Shown here piece after piece: positions 1 through 10,360 of a DNA stretch of 64,000 nt. Position numbers and translations under genes: made by a program. The notes under the pieces were generated by a model. The model did no database searches. It had not been told where the DNA came from and was given only the letters and a program-made list of their open reading frames with translations. Origin of the DNA: Locusta migratoria (taxonomy: Eukaryota; Arthropoda; Insecta; Orthoptera; Acrididae); contig CM048755.1 in assembly GCA_026315105.1 (NCBI GenBank), positions 754,125,301-754,189,300 of the forward strand. Reading direction: 5' to 3'. Every line of letters starts with the position of its first letter. Position 1 is the stretch's first letter.

Positions 1-553
1 AACAAAAGGTCTGTGTGTAATATTATTCCCTGCACCATATTTAAGATCTTGTGTGGTGTTATACTAACGGAAACATCGCCCAGCTTGTCACAAGGCAAGC
101 AATGCCCGTGACTGGGCTGGGGATGACGTCATTAATACCGACCCAGAGCGCATTTTTGACATGCCTTCCACCTCACCATACTTGTACTCCACGTTTTCCA
201 CCAAGAACAAGGGCTTAGTCGTCTGAAAGGAGTCCCCATCAGTGCTGCTACAAACTAGATATTTAGGGGCGTAAGCCTCACCCTGGTTTCTTGCCCGACG
301 TTCCTCCCATGGTGTAGCCAGGGAAGGGAACGTTTGATGATCATACTCTGCTGCATTGAAGTCCCTTTGACCTCGCTTAGAGACGCCAGGTTTGCGTGTG
401 GCGATGCTATTATTTACTCGTTTCATTCTGGTCTCACGAGCAGCTAGGGAACTAAAGGTCCACGCAGGCAGAGCCTCGCTTGCCTGGGTAAGCCTTATAC
501 AACTGAGGTGCGGCAGGTTCCTCAGAGGTTGCTCGCTGTTCAACCTCAACAGC
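1..553 (-). mobile_element. LINE B copy 1: 5' UTR end and ORF1 start, antisense fragment
   Basis: The minus strand carries an open frame at 88-549 (153 aa) that aligns along its length with the ORF1 start of LINE B copy 3 (49862-50278); both share the blocks KPGVSKRGQRDFNAAEY and FPSLATPWEERRARNQG with few changes. The homology continues on the outer side to position 1, and on the inner side (about 540-553) into the LINE B 5' UTR. The fragment therefore covers the last part of the 5' UTR and the first third of ORF1 and runs off the window. ORF1 of I-group LINEs encodes an RNA-binding gag-like protein; only the part before the zinc knuckles is present. The junction with piggyBac-related sequence lies between 553 and 564. 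Confidence 0.8.
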
Positions 554-563
554 CACCCATCTC

Positions 564-1022
564 ACTAAATACCTCAAAATCAGGGTCATTATCGCTGTCG
601 TCAAAATCATCGGAAGATTCACCGAAACGTTCTTGATCATCCACATCTGCTTCACGTAAAATGCGTTGCATAGAACGTTCAGCTTTTCCTGCGATGGAGA
701 AACACGGCACAGAAAAACAACAGCGAGAGAGAGGCGACAGCCACAGCGCTGTCGCTTAGCAGTCTGGCCAGGCGCTACGAGGCAGAGCCTGCGCCAGCGG
801 CGCGCAAACACTGAGACCGCGCAGGCTCATAAATAACAAACATAGAGCAGAAACACTGTCGCTGTTGTTGCTCCGTGCCACGTTTCTCCATCGCAGGAAA
901 AGCTGAACGTTCTATGCAACGCATTTTACGTGAAGCAGATGTGGATGATCAAGAACGTTTCGGTGAATCCTCCGATGATTTTGACGACAGCGATAATGAC
1001 CCTGATTTTGAGGTATTTAGTA
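564..1022. repeat. Inverted duplication of the piggyBac-like 5' coding end
   Basis: The stretch 564-740 is the reverse complement of 856-1022, near perfect over the outer 140 bases and weaker toward the centre, with about 115 bp of spacer. The right arm contains the start of the transposase frame at 875. The left arm is a backwards copy of the same codons, so an antisense open frame across it is a shadow, not a gene. Confidence 0.85.
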
Positions 1023-2804
1023 AACATGAGACTAATTCAGAGCAGGAACCTGAAAGTGATGAAGATGTGACACCTGATGATGACGAAGCAGCTTAATTCT
1101 TCGGTAATAACAGATGTTTTCGATGGCGAAAAAAGCAGCCAGCAGCCAACGTAAGAACAAGGCAACACAACATCGTCTTACAGCAGATGTTCAGATGTTT
1201 GTATAGCTTATGGGACTTAACTATGGGGTCATCAGTCCCTAAACTTACAAACTACTTATGTACAAGCTAATACTAAGGACGGCACAAATATCCATGCCCG
1301 AGGGGGGATTCGAACCCCCGACCGTAGCGGCCGTGCAGACCGTGACTGGAGCGCCTCAGTCCCCTCGGCCACCGCGGCCGGCCGTCTTACAGCATCCTGG
1401 ACTGCGACAGACGGCTCAAAGTCTTTGAGCAAACCCTTCTGCTTTGGAGGTATGGAATCTGTTCTTTAGACAAGATATTCTAGACGAAATCGTTCTATGG
1501 ACAAAACTGAAAATATCGCAGTTTAGAGCACGGTATGCGAATGATCGCTTGTCCTATCTACAAGATGTTGACGTCATTGAATTGAATGCACTAATTGGCC
1601 TGTTAGTGTATTCAGCGGTTTTCAAATCGGGGCACGAATCGGTTTACAGCCTGTTAGTAAGGAAAGATTTCTGTTTTTACTCTATTCATTACGATTTGAC
1701 AACCCAGATGATCGGGAGAAAAAGGAAATAGACAAGGCAGCAGCAGTTTCACAAATCTTTCTGCGTATAATCGTAAAGTCACTTTGCTATTCTGTAAGTA
1801 CAACAGTATGTGTCGGTGGAATGCTTGTACCTTTCAGTGGAAGGTGTGGGTTTAGAATGTATATGCCACACAAACCGGCAAGATATGGCGTGATAATTCA
1901 GTGTTTGACCGACTTTCGAACAAGTTACTTGTATAATGCATACATTTCTTCTGGAAAAGGTAGCGATGGACACACCCTTTCAAACCATGAGAAAAGTCAG
2001 TGTTCCCACACAGAGTATTCTTCGTCTGGTGAAACCTATTGAATGCACTGGAAGAAATGTTACAGGTGACAACTGGTACACGCCTATAGAACTAGTCAAT
2101 GAACTTTCAAAAAAAGTTCTCACGTATGTCGGTACATTGAAAAGAAACAAAAAGCAGATTCCACCGCAATTCATACCCAATAGGAAACGTCGAGTGAAGA
2201 CATCTGTTTATGGTTTTACAGAATACATGACTCTGGTTTCCTTTGTGTCCAAAAAGGCCAAAGCTGCAATACTGGTCTCTTCTCTGCATCATTCACAAAA
2301 TAATGATCCTGTATCAGGAAAACCCGAGATCATACAGTTTTATAATACAACAAAAGGTGTGGTGTGGGCTGCCTCGACCAAAGATGTGCAGGTTATTCTT
2401 CAAGTCGGCGGACAAGAAGATGGGCTATGGCAATTTTCTACACTTTAGTGCATGTTTCGTGTGGGGTAAATTCTTATGTGGTACATCAAGCGCGTCCAAA
2501 TGCAGAAGTAATGACAAGAATGAGCTTCATGAAGACCCTAGCAAGAGATCTAGTCGAGCCTGATATGAAGGGTAGACTTTCTATTGGACACTTGCCACGA
2601 GAGGTGAGTGGCACCATTAGAAGATTACTGAATATACATGAGCCTCATACACCAAAACAGTTTGAAAATCGAAGAACGTGTGCCTTTTGCCCTCCTCACC
2701 TGAAGAGGAAAACACGATATCCGTGTGAACATTGTGGTGTTCCAATTTGTTTGGGGTGTTCTAGAAAGGTCTGCGTGAAGTGTATGCGGGGTCAAAGCGA
2801 CTAA
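875..2804 (+). pseudogene. piggyBac-like DDE transposase, decayed
   Basis: The frame begins at ATG 875 with an acidic N-terminus (Asp/Glu-rich, about residues 25-73), is cut by a SINE at 1186-1382, resumes near 1444 (LFFRQDILDEIVLW, then ELNALIGLLVYSAVF), and continues in shifted frames through MLVPFSGRCGFRMYMPHKPA (1821), a DNWYTP block (near 2070) holding the second catalytic Asp, an IQFYNTTKGVVD block across a frameshift near 2360, and a Cys-rich C-terminal finger ending near 2804 (repeated CxxC pairs). This order matches piggyBac cut-and-paste transposases. The first catalytic Asp, expected in a (V/I)DE motif before MLVPF, reads VGG here, so activity is lost even apart from stops and frameshifts. 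No confident TTAA-flanked ends were found. Confidence 0.85.
1186..1382 (-). mobile_element. tRNA-derived SINE, copy 1
   Basis: Reverse-oriented copy of the SINE seen seven more times here: a Leu/Ser-tRNA-like head with A box (TGGCCGAGGGG type) and B box (GGTTCGAATCCC type), then a body ending in an AGGGACTGATGACC...AAGTCCC hairpin and an ACAAACATTT tail. The 12-bp target-site duplication CGTCTTACAGCA is at 1174-1185 and 1383-1394. It interrupts the piggyBac-like pseudogene. Confidence 0.93.
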
Positions 2805-4170
2805 AAGAGTATTTAGTGGCACACAGAAGGATATCTTTAGTTGTACTTTTTGTTTTATAAGGAAAATGTGGCAACCTTTCTGTGAGAATCGTAATTGGAA
2901 AGGAGATTTCACATTTTACTATAATTCAAATGGGATTATTGTATCTAATTACGCTGTGAATTTGTAATATAAACTCTATAATGATAATCTGTGGGTGTGT
3001 AGAGAAATAATTACTTTCTGTTCTTTTCGTAGGACAAAAAATGAAATTGTACTGCAAATTGCGCTGTGTTTTACTTGTCATGTTACTCATACTACATTGT
3101 TAAAAAAAGTCAAATTTCTACTACTGCCACCTCTAAGAAGTGTAATGAACGACAGGAAGTCATGAAAAAATATATTTAGGATAGCACTAGTTTAATATAT
3201 GGAAAATAAGAGAGCGGTCTGAAAGACCCCTCCATAGTAGTTGCGTTCCTGTCAACGTCTGTAGTAAAGTGCCGGTCAAAGATGAGTGTAGGGAGTGCTG
3301 GTAGGATGACACAGAGGGCTAGAGAATAAGGCGATGGTGCTATGCAGTAGAGGTCTGCAGTTCCGCTCGCCTGTTTGGCTATCGGGAGTATGCGGTTGGC
3401 AGCGTTTGGTCGAGTACCGGTCACCATTCGGTGCCAGCGAGCTGCACTTCCTCACACTCCTTGATCAGAGGCCACCGCTTCACATTAACCACTCGCTTAT
3501 TTCCTTTACAAATGTCTTTCGTTCTTTACTATCAGTCCTATAACTTAAATATTACAATTGTATATGTTACATTTGATGTTTGTTAATCTGTTGGAGTTTC
3601 ACCTTTGAGGTGATCATGTATTACAGTAATTGTAACGTTAAAAACTGCAATGTCTGTACATAGTATTTTGTTCCGTTCGGTAGACAAACGGAAACACAGT
3701 AGTTCGTGGGCTATGTGTTACCTATCTCCAAACTCGGCCACGTATACGTTGTACTAATATTGAATGCAGGTTCGGGACGTAATGATGGAGTTAAAAGTAA
3801 TACTCATGAAATTTCGATGTACAAACCTTAATTTATGAACAAATTATGACCTGTATATTACTGTAAAAGTGAATCGTGAGTGTATAATTCGTTTTTCATC
3901 ATTGGTGCTCCCTGATACCCAGGCGTCATTTATGATCCTGGCGCTATTACTACAGCTGGACGGTTTAACTTCCTCCTGTGAAGTCAGTGAAAGTGAAATC
4001 ATACATTATAGAGTTTTAGGAATGTTTCTTTCCTTGTGATGACGTGGCATGTTGTGAATACTTCCATAATTGTTATGGATCAATAAGAGATCATCCACCT
4101 TGTCTGATTCCAGGCACGATCTTTTGCTGGACAGCAGGTGACTGGCAGCACTAGTGGCAGGAACGTAGAG
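2805..4170. other. AT-rich spacer without a recognisable gene
   Basis: Short open frames at 3176-3427 (minus) and 3334-3543 (plus) overlap on opposite strands and resemble nothing I know. The first 300 bases may be the 3' flank of the piggyBac relic; a TTAA at 3100-3103 is a possible but unproven end. I see no RNA gene or repeat structure in the rest. Confidence 0.5.
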
Positions 4171-4174
4171 AACG

Positions 4175-6075
4175 CTTCTCGACATGACGAAATTTCTAGA
4201 TCTCAAATGAGACGATATATAAATGTTAATGAGGCTGTTTGGCGTATGTTAGGCTTTCGATTCGCTACAGGAATCCAGCTATTATTCATTTGACAGTTCG
4301 TCTTGAGAATGGACGACGAGCATATTTTACCACTGGCTCAAAAGTTGCAAACGAACCTGTTAATACAACTCTTGTTTGTATTTTTTGAACTGTGTCAAAA
4401 TGACCTGTTTTCAAAAACACTTTTCTATGCAGATGTTCCCAGTTACTAAACATGGGACGCATCGCGAAGAGTATTTAATCGACGAAAGAGAGGAATTCCG
4501 GTTGAAGGATTTCTCAGTGTATTCAAAGATAATGCCAATAGTAGAACATATCCTGTTCATCCGAAAAACGAAGAATGATTTTACTTAAGTTTACTGCTGC
4601 ATGAAGTACGTGGGCCAACATCGTTTCAACAGTTACGAACAGTAGACGGTTATATTTGGGAAAAACATGAAGCACGTCGGCGTCGTGGTTCATTAGAGAA
4701 TGATAATCATTGGGAATAAACAATGAGAGAAGCTCCACAAACAACAAGAGTTAATCAACGCTTTGATATAATTTTAACATCCTGTAATCCTTCGAACCCT
4801 AATAGACTATGGCTGAAATGTCGCTATTGCATGAGCGACGACATTCTAGATAGACTACGTAGAGCTAATCTTGATGTGGACGTCACTTTCAACGAAAATA
4901 TTTATGAGGAAGCCTTGCTAATTCTAGAAGATCGATGTTTAGCAATGAGCAATCAGAATTTACTTACACTTAGAGTAGAATCGCCCATAAGAAACGAGTT
5001 AATGTGGTTAATGCTGAATTAAAGAAATACCTGTATGGTGTGGAAGATTTGCAATGCTATATCAAAGAAAATGAACCCAAAATTGACAAACACAACGGAT
5101 GATACGACACAATTATGAGTCGTGTTGAAACGGATGGAGGATGAATCATGTTTTTAGATGCACCAGGAGGGACTGGTAAAACTTACCCTATTAATTTGAT
5201 CTTAGCTGTAGTTCGAGCGAGCAATAAAACTGCATTAGCAATGGCATCGTCTAGAATTGCAGCCAATTCCGTATTAAATTTGCCATTAAATGTAGCGGAG
5301 CAAGATCGTCTGTACGTGTTCAGATTTTGAGGCGATGTAAAATTATAATATGGGATGAATGCACATTGGCTCACAGAAAATCACTTGAAGTGCTAGATAG
5401 AACATTACAAGATCTCCGAAGGGGAAAAAAACACTTATGGCAGAAGTGTTTTTTTTTAATTATTATTATTGCTTCTGTCAGGAGATTTTCGACAAACATT
5501 ATTGGTAATTCCTATCTCAACACCAGCTGACGAAATCAACGCATGTTTAAAGCGACTGACTTTCTGGTTTAACAGAAAATATGCGAGCAATAATTGCTGG
5601 AAATCCGGGAGCACAAGACTTTTCCGAAATACTTTTGAATATTGGAAATGGCACTTATCCCCCTGATTAACAGTCTTGCAAACTAATTTTAACAGAAAAA
5701 TTGTGTAACGTGGTGTGGGATACAGAACAACAACGTATAGAAAAAGTTTATCCGTCCACAGAAGAAAATTATCCGGACAGAACATGGTTGTACGACCGAG
5801 CTATTTTAACTACAAAAACTGATCTAGTGGAACAAATAAATGAAAGTACACAATTTGATACCAGGGGAAGAAAAATTGTATAAATCAATAGACGCAATGA
5901 TGAAACAAGATGAAATTCTTAACATTCCAGCAGAATTTGTAAATTCATTAAATCCACCCGGCATGCCTCCGCATATATTGAAGCTGAAAGTTGGATCGCC
6001 AGTTATACTATTACGTAACCTTAATTACCAAAATTATGTAATGCTACGAGATTATATGTAAAACTAATTCTTCAC
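4175..6075 (+). pseudogene. Helitron Rep-helicase fragment, decayed
   Basis: Conceptual translation in shifting frames gives the C-terminal half of a Helitron transposase, whose Rep nuclease and Pif1-type helicase drive rolling-circle transposition. Blocks in order are NEAVWRMLGF (near 4220), TVRLENGRRAYFT (4290), LLLHEVRGPTSFQQLRTVDG (4590), NIYEEALLILEDRCL (4900), the Walker A motif LDAPGGTGKT (5155), Walker B-like IIWDECTLAHRKSLE (5345), LLSGDFRQTL (5470), and LNPPGMPPHILKLKVGSPVI (5955). At least six frameshifts or stops break it, and helicase motifs after LLRNLNYQNYVML are missing. The nuclease domain, 5' TC and 3' hairpin-CTRR ends are not seen. An ancient, truncated copy. Confidence 0.88.
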
Positions 6076-6119
6076 AATATCCCAAAGAATTTTGTATGAC
6101 GGGAAACCACAGCTAAAAT

Positions 6120-6401
6120 ATTTATCCATAATTAAGACACTTTCACACAGTTAAAATTGTAATTGAAAGTCCTTGGTCCACTTCAGTGGTTTTTTTATTG
6201 TAGTCGTGGAGACCCGCACTACCGGTTTCACAACTTAAAGTTGCATCTTCAGGTGTTTTTTACTGTACAGAATAATTGTTTTAATAAAATGAATATTTGG
6301 ATTGAAACATTACATATTAAAAAGCAAAAATCCAAAATACGTATGTATGAGGAAGTTAAATGCAATTTTTTTATATATACAAGCCAGTCGACTAGTTAAT
6401 G

Positions 6402-6457
<56 letters not shown>

Positions 6458-6512
6458 CAAAGTTTTTCATATAATTTTTTTGTGGTGGTTAACGGAGGTT
6501 ATACATTTATAC
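6120..6512 (+). repeat. Short interspersed repeat F, copy 1
   Basis: About 380 bp aligns with the reverse complement of 10020-10360: shared starts near AAGACACTTTCACACAG, a GAGACCCGCACTAC block, a CAACTTAAAGTTG palindrome, and TTTTTTTGTGGTGG at the far end. This copy contains an expanded TA microsatellite absent from the other. It has no coding content. A hammerhead-like motif lies on its minus strand at 6211-6252. Confidence 0.8.
6404..6455. repeat. (TA)n microsatellite, about 26 units
   Basis: Uninterrupted alternating TA within repeat F copy 1. The inverted copy near 10090 has only an AT-rich stretch at this place, so the expansion is specific to this copy. Confidence 0.97.
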
Positions 6513-7300
6513 ATTTTTAGCTCTGAATAAAGCGTTTGAAAATGTTGACTTTCAAATTCTGAAGTCAGCAGGGGTAAAATACAGGGAGAGTTATTTACAA
6601 CTTGTACAAAAGCCAGACCGCAATTATTAGACTCGAAGGGCATGAAAGGGAAGCATCAGTTGGGAAGGTAGTAAGACAGGGTTGTAGCCTTTCTCTGATG
6701 CTATTCAATTTGTACATCGAGTAGGCGATGAAAAAAAGCAAGGAAAAATTTGGAATAGGGAAAGCAAGGAGAAATTTGGAGAAGGAATTAAAGTTCAGGG
6801 CGAAGAAATAAAAACTTTGCGTTTTGCTGATGACATTGTAATTCTGTCAGAGACAGCAAAGGACCTGGAAGAGCAGTTGAATGGAATGGACAGTGTGTTG
6901 AAGAGAGCGTATAAAATGAACATTAACAAGAACAAAACAAAGATAATGGACTGCATTCTTAGAAAGTCAGGCGATGCTGAAGGAATTAAATTAGGTAACG
7001 AAACAATAAAGGTGGTAGATGAGTTTTGTTATTTGGGTAGTAAAATAACATGCGATGGTTGAAGTACAGAAGATATAAAATGCAGAATGGCAATGGGAAG
7101 AAAAACATTTTTGAAAAAGAGAAATTTGCTAACATCGAATATTAAATGTAAGGAAGTCTTTTCTAAAGGCATTTGTGTGGAGTGTTGCCTTGTACGGGAG
7201 TAAAACATGGACGATAAGCAGTGCGGACAGGAAGAGAATAGAGGATTTTGAAATGTGGTGCTACAGAAGAATGCTGAAGATTAAGTGGGTAGATCGCATA

Positions 7301-8751
7301 GCGCGCGCCACATAACTTGGCGGGTGGACTGGCTCTGCTGCGCAGGTAGTTGTGTGGTGGTGGGGGGACCAGCTGTCGCAGCGTAGCCGGACTGTGCGTT
7401 GGCTGCACTCCGTTCCATTCCGCAGTCAGCTGCTGACTGCCGCTTAGCTTTAAAGTTACGGACACATACAAGCGTAAGGAAATGTCAAGCTGCGAGTCTT
7501 GAACGCACACGGCTGTATAAAAACTTTAATGCAGAGAAACAATGATCGTTTGATTGTTGGGAAAACTGTGGCGCATTTACGAGTATTTATGAGTCTCTTT
7601 CTCTTGTACCTATCATGTTTACACGGCAGGGCATAATTTTCGGAACGGCACAGAAATTCATTTCGTAGCTCAGTCGATTAACACGAGGTATCTGTAAATT
7701 ATATACACAGTTTCTCTAGGGACACCAATCTTACCATTATTACTGAAAAAACACATTAGACGTTCACGACAGATTACAAATTCAAATTAAATTAATTGTG
7801 AAGATAAAAAAAGTGATAAATTAGAAATTGAAATATTTTGGATTTTTCCCTTAATTATATCTTGAAATCTGGTGTTTTCGAAGCAGTTATTAAAATACTT
7901 TATCAATGACTTAAGTGACATATCACATGGAATGACAGAATAATTGTATATGTTTGGCATTGTACAAGACAAGGAGAGTATCTAAAAACGTTACAAGCGG
8001 TGCCGGCCGCGGTGGCCGAGGAGACTAAGGCGCTCCAGTCACGGTCTGCACGGCCACTACGGTCGGGGGTTCGAATCCCCCCCTCGGGCATGGATATTTG
8101 TGCCGTCCTAGTTCGTAAGTAGTTCATAAGTAGTTTGTAAGTTTAGGGACTGATGACCCCATAGTTAAGTCCCATAGACTATACAAACATTTAAACATTT
8201 CGTTACAAGCGACACATGTTCAGTCTTCGTAGACTGATGCCCATCAAGCAAGTGCTTACTGATCAAAGCGACGTGTTTCACATTTCGTGATTTATTACTA
8301 CCCGGTGACCATGCTGTCTTGCAAGTTCATCTACCGCGTAAGTGCTGTATTTGGGCTTGTATGCATTTACAAGCATGAGCAATTCTGCCCTGTTTTCTGA
8401 CGCACTGTGAGGAATTCCATTAGATGTTAGCCACGAAATAATTTCGTCCATTCTGGTATTTGAAGCAGGAACTCTGTTCACCTGCACAGGGTGCACACTT
8501 GCATTGTCCATAAAGATAACAGAATTCTCGGCCAGGTATGGAAGCAGTTGACTTGTAAACCACTGACTGAAGACTGCGTAAGTCATTTCAGAATGGTAGA
8601 CCAGTTGTCGCTCCGCACGGTACGACACGAACTCTAGCGCGCGCAACGGCTGACTGACGGCTATTGGCCAGCGGGTCACGTGACGTGACGTAGGCCTACC
8701 TGCGCTTCTGCGCATCCAGACCTCACCCGCCAAGTTACGTGGCGCGCGCTC
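7301..8751 (-). mobile_element. Tc1/mariner-like DNA transposon, internally deleted
   Basis: The ends are inverted repeats of about 25 bp sharing GCGCGCGCCAC(A/G)TAACTTGG then CGGGTG, and the element is flanked by TA on both sides (7299-7300 and 8752-8753), the target of Tc1/mariner elements. Removing it joins the two halves of the RTE-like LINE. The minus strand encodes a transposase piece at about 8278-8640: VYHSEMTYAVFSQWFTSQLL, then FMDNASVHPVQVN (the second catalytic Asp followed by the family's xxxxH), and YAVDELARQHGHRVV. The N-terminal DNA-binding domain and the last acidic catalytic residue are missing, so it is non-autonomous. A SINE lies inside at 8000-8200. Confidence 0.85.
8000..8200 (+). 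mobile_element. tRNA-derived SINE, copy 2
   Basis: Head, body and tail as in the other copies, with A box and B box intact. The 11-bp target-site duplication CGTTACAAGCG is at 7989-7999 and 8201-8211. It sits in the Tc1/mariner-like element, which sits in the LINE, giving the insertion order LINE, then transposon, then SINE. Confidence 0.93.
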
Positions 8752-9065
8752 TAATGAAGAGGTACTGAACAGAATTGGCGAGAAAAGGAATTTTTGGCGT
8801 ACCCTGACTAAAAGAAGGGATTGCTCGGTAGGACACATTCTTAGACATCGAGGAATCGTAAATTTAGCATTGGAGGGAAGTATGTGGAGTAAAAATCGCA
8901 GAGGGAGACCAAAAGACGCGTATAGTAAGCAGAGTCAAGTGGATGTGGGTTGCCGTTCTTATGAGGAGATGAAAAGGCTTGATCAGGGTAGAATAGGGTG
9001 GAGAGCTGCATCAAACCAGTCTCCGGACTGAAGACCATAATAACAACAACAACAACAACAACAAC

Positions 9066-9360
9066 GGGGGTTAATGGTAAGGTCCTACCGCTAGCACCTT
9101 CCCTCATTTCGTCAAACATAGCCGGCCGCGGTGGCCGAAGAGACTAAGGTGCTCCAGTCACGGTCTGCACGGCTACTACGGTCGGGGGTTCGAATCCCCC
9201 CTCGGGCATGGATATTTGTGCCGTCCTAGTTCGTAAGTAGTTCATAAGTAGTTTGTAAGTTTAGGGACTGATGACCCCGTAGTTAAGTCCCATAGACTTT
9301 ACAAACATTTGTAACATTCGTCAAACATAACAACAGTCTACCGTGCGGTTCGTGTCATTT
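9066..9360 (+). repeat. Repeat F, distal segment, cut by a SINE
   Basis: The bases around the SINE (9066-9120 and 9317-9350) match the reverse complement of about 9975-10050: CGGGGGTT, GGTCCTACCGC, CTCATTTCGTCAAACATA and CAGTCTACCGTGC. This segment directly abuts the (AAC)n tail of the RTE-like LINE and is inverted relative to the copy at 9960-10360. Confidence 0.7.
9121..9316 (+). mobile_element. tRNA-derived SINE, copy 3
   Basis: Complete SINE with clear A and B boxes. The 13-bp target-site duplication TTCGTCAAACATA is at 9108-9120 and 9317-9329. It is inserted in repeat F. Confidence 0.93.
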
Positions 9361-9528
9361 TAGGTAAAAGTATTAAAAAGTCGGCAATCAGTTTAGTAAA
9401 AATTGTTTGGCCTGTTTGTCATTAGGCTGCATGATGGGTGGCCCTACAATAAACAACCATTACAATAATTACATATTTTTGGAAACATTTTCGTTTCACT
9501 ATGTTTGGGTCAACAGAACTCTTATTTA

Positions 9529-9802
9529 AATTTATGAATATAGAACAATCTAGAATGCAATAATTTATTTCATTCAACTAGTTCCAGTCTTATTTAGACT
9601 ATCTTCAGGAATTTTGACTCCAGCGCTGTTGTGGAGCTGGCAGGTAACTGGGGGCCTTCCAGTGCGTCCCTGCAGTGCGTCAGTTACCTGCCAGCTCCAC
9701 AACAGCGCTGGAGTCAAAATTCCTGAAGATAGTCTAAATAAGACTGGAACTAGTTGAATGAAATAATTTATTGCATTCTAGACTGTTCTATATTCATAAA
9801 TT
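9529..9802. repeat. Long palindrome: 122-bp arms, 30-bp loop
   Basis: Left arm 9529-9650 and right arm 9681-9802 are reverse complements at 120 of 122 positions by my reading. The loop (9651-9680) contains AGTGCGT twice. A 13-bp direct repeat TTACAATAATTAC at 9460-9472 and 9801-9813 could be a target-site duplication of a fold-back element spanning 9473-9800. Each arm carries a CTGAAGA-hairpin-GGAAC motif, at 9723-9756 on the plus strand and 9575-9608 on the minus strand. No coding content. Confidence 0.93.
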
Positions 9803-9959
9803 ACAATAATTACTGAGAACCACGGATTTTGGGTAATTAGATTTTCACGTAGAATGAGAATACACAATTTTTAAACTTACAGATTGCCCTCAGTGTAATG
9901 AGGTTCATCAGCTCCATCAAGGTGGTAAAAAGCTGCATTTTATTGCTGGGTGGAAGTGC

Positions 9960-10360
9960 GCACCGTAGACTGCACGGTAGACTGTTTTTATGTTTGACGA
10001 AATGAGTGAAGGTGCTTGCGGTAGGACCTCACCATGAACCCCCGTTATCCACCACAAAAAAATTATATTGAAAACTTTGTAATATAAAAAAATATTTATT
10101 GTAATAACTAGCCTACTGGCTTGTATGTATAAAAAAGTACATTTAACTTCATCATACATAAGTATTTTGGATTTTTGCTATTTAATATGTAGTGTTTCAC
10201 TCTGTCATTCCGTACAGTAAAAAGCACCTGAAGATGCAACTTTAACTTGTGAAACCAGTAGTGCGGGTCTCCACGACTCCAATAAAACAGCTCAAGTGGA
10301 TCAAGGACTTTCTTTCAGACACAATTTTAACTGTGTGAAAGTGTCTTGACAATATTGTTG
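9960..10360 (-). repeat. Short interspersed repeat F, copy 2 (inverted)
   Basis: Reverse-oriented relative of 6120-6512 and, at its left end, of 9066-9350. It reaches further than copy 1 toward the CAGTCTACCGTGC side, so the family unit is at least about 450 bp. A CTGAAGA-hairpin-GAAAC motif lies at 10228-10269 on the plus strand. No coding frame. Confidence 0.78.

Larger units (their letters stand above)
6520..9065 (+). mobile_element. RTE-like LINE, 5'-truncated, split by a DNA transposon
   Basis: Two parts of one LINE reverse transcriptase: 6520-7298 and 8754-9065. The first gives LNKAFENVDFQILKSAGVKY, then FADDIVILSETAKDLEEQLN (catalytic FADD near 6820), FCYLGSKIT and the thumb CYRRMLKIKWVDRI. 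The second resumes exactly with NEEVLNRIGEKRNFWRTLTK, GHILRHRGIVNLALEGS and ends SYEEMKRLDQGRIGWRAASN plus a stop near 9030, followed by an (AAC)n tail at 9042-9065. The longest intact piece is 6817-7062. Several frameshifts and a small direct duplication near 6735-6785 show it is dead. Target-primed retrotransposition of a 5'-truncated copy fits the structure. Confidence 0.87.

Noticed and set aside
452..811. 119-codon minus-strand frame
   Set aside because: It spans the LINE B/piggyBac junction and the reversed copy of the transposase start, so it is a shadow.
6302..6520. Open frame with a run of Ile-Tyr repeats
   Set aside because: It is the translation of the TA microsatellite, not a protein.
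8000..8090. A Leu/Ser-type tRNA gene call at each SINE head
   Set aside because: The A and B boxes are present, but the sequence is repeated with target duplications and a SINE body follows; these are SINE heads, not tRNA genes.
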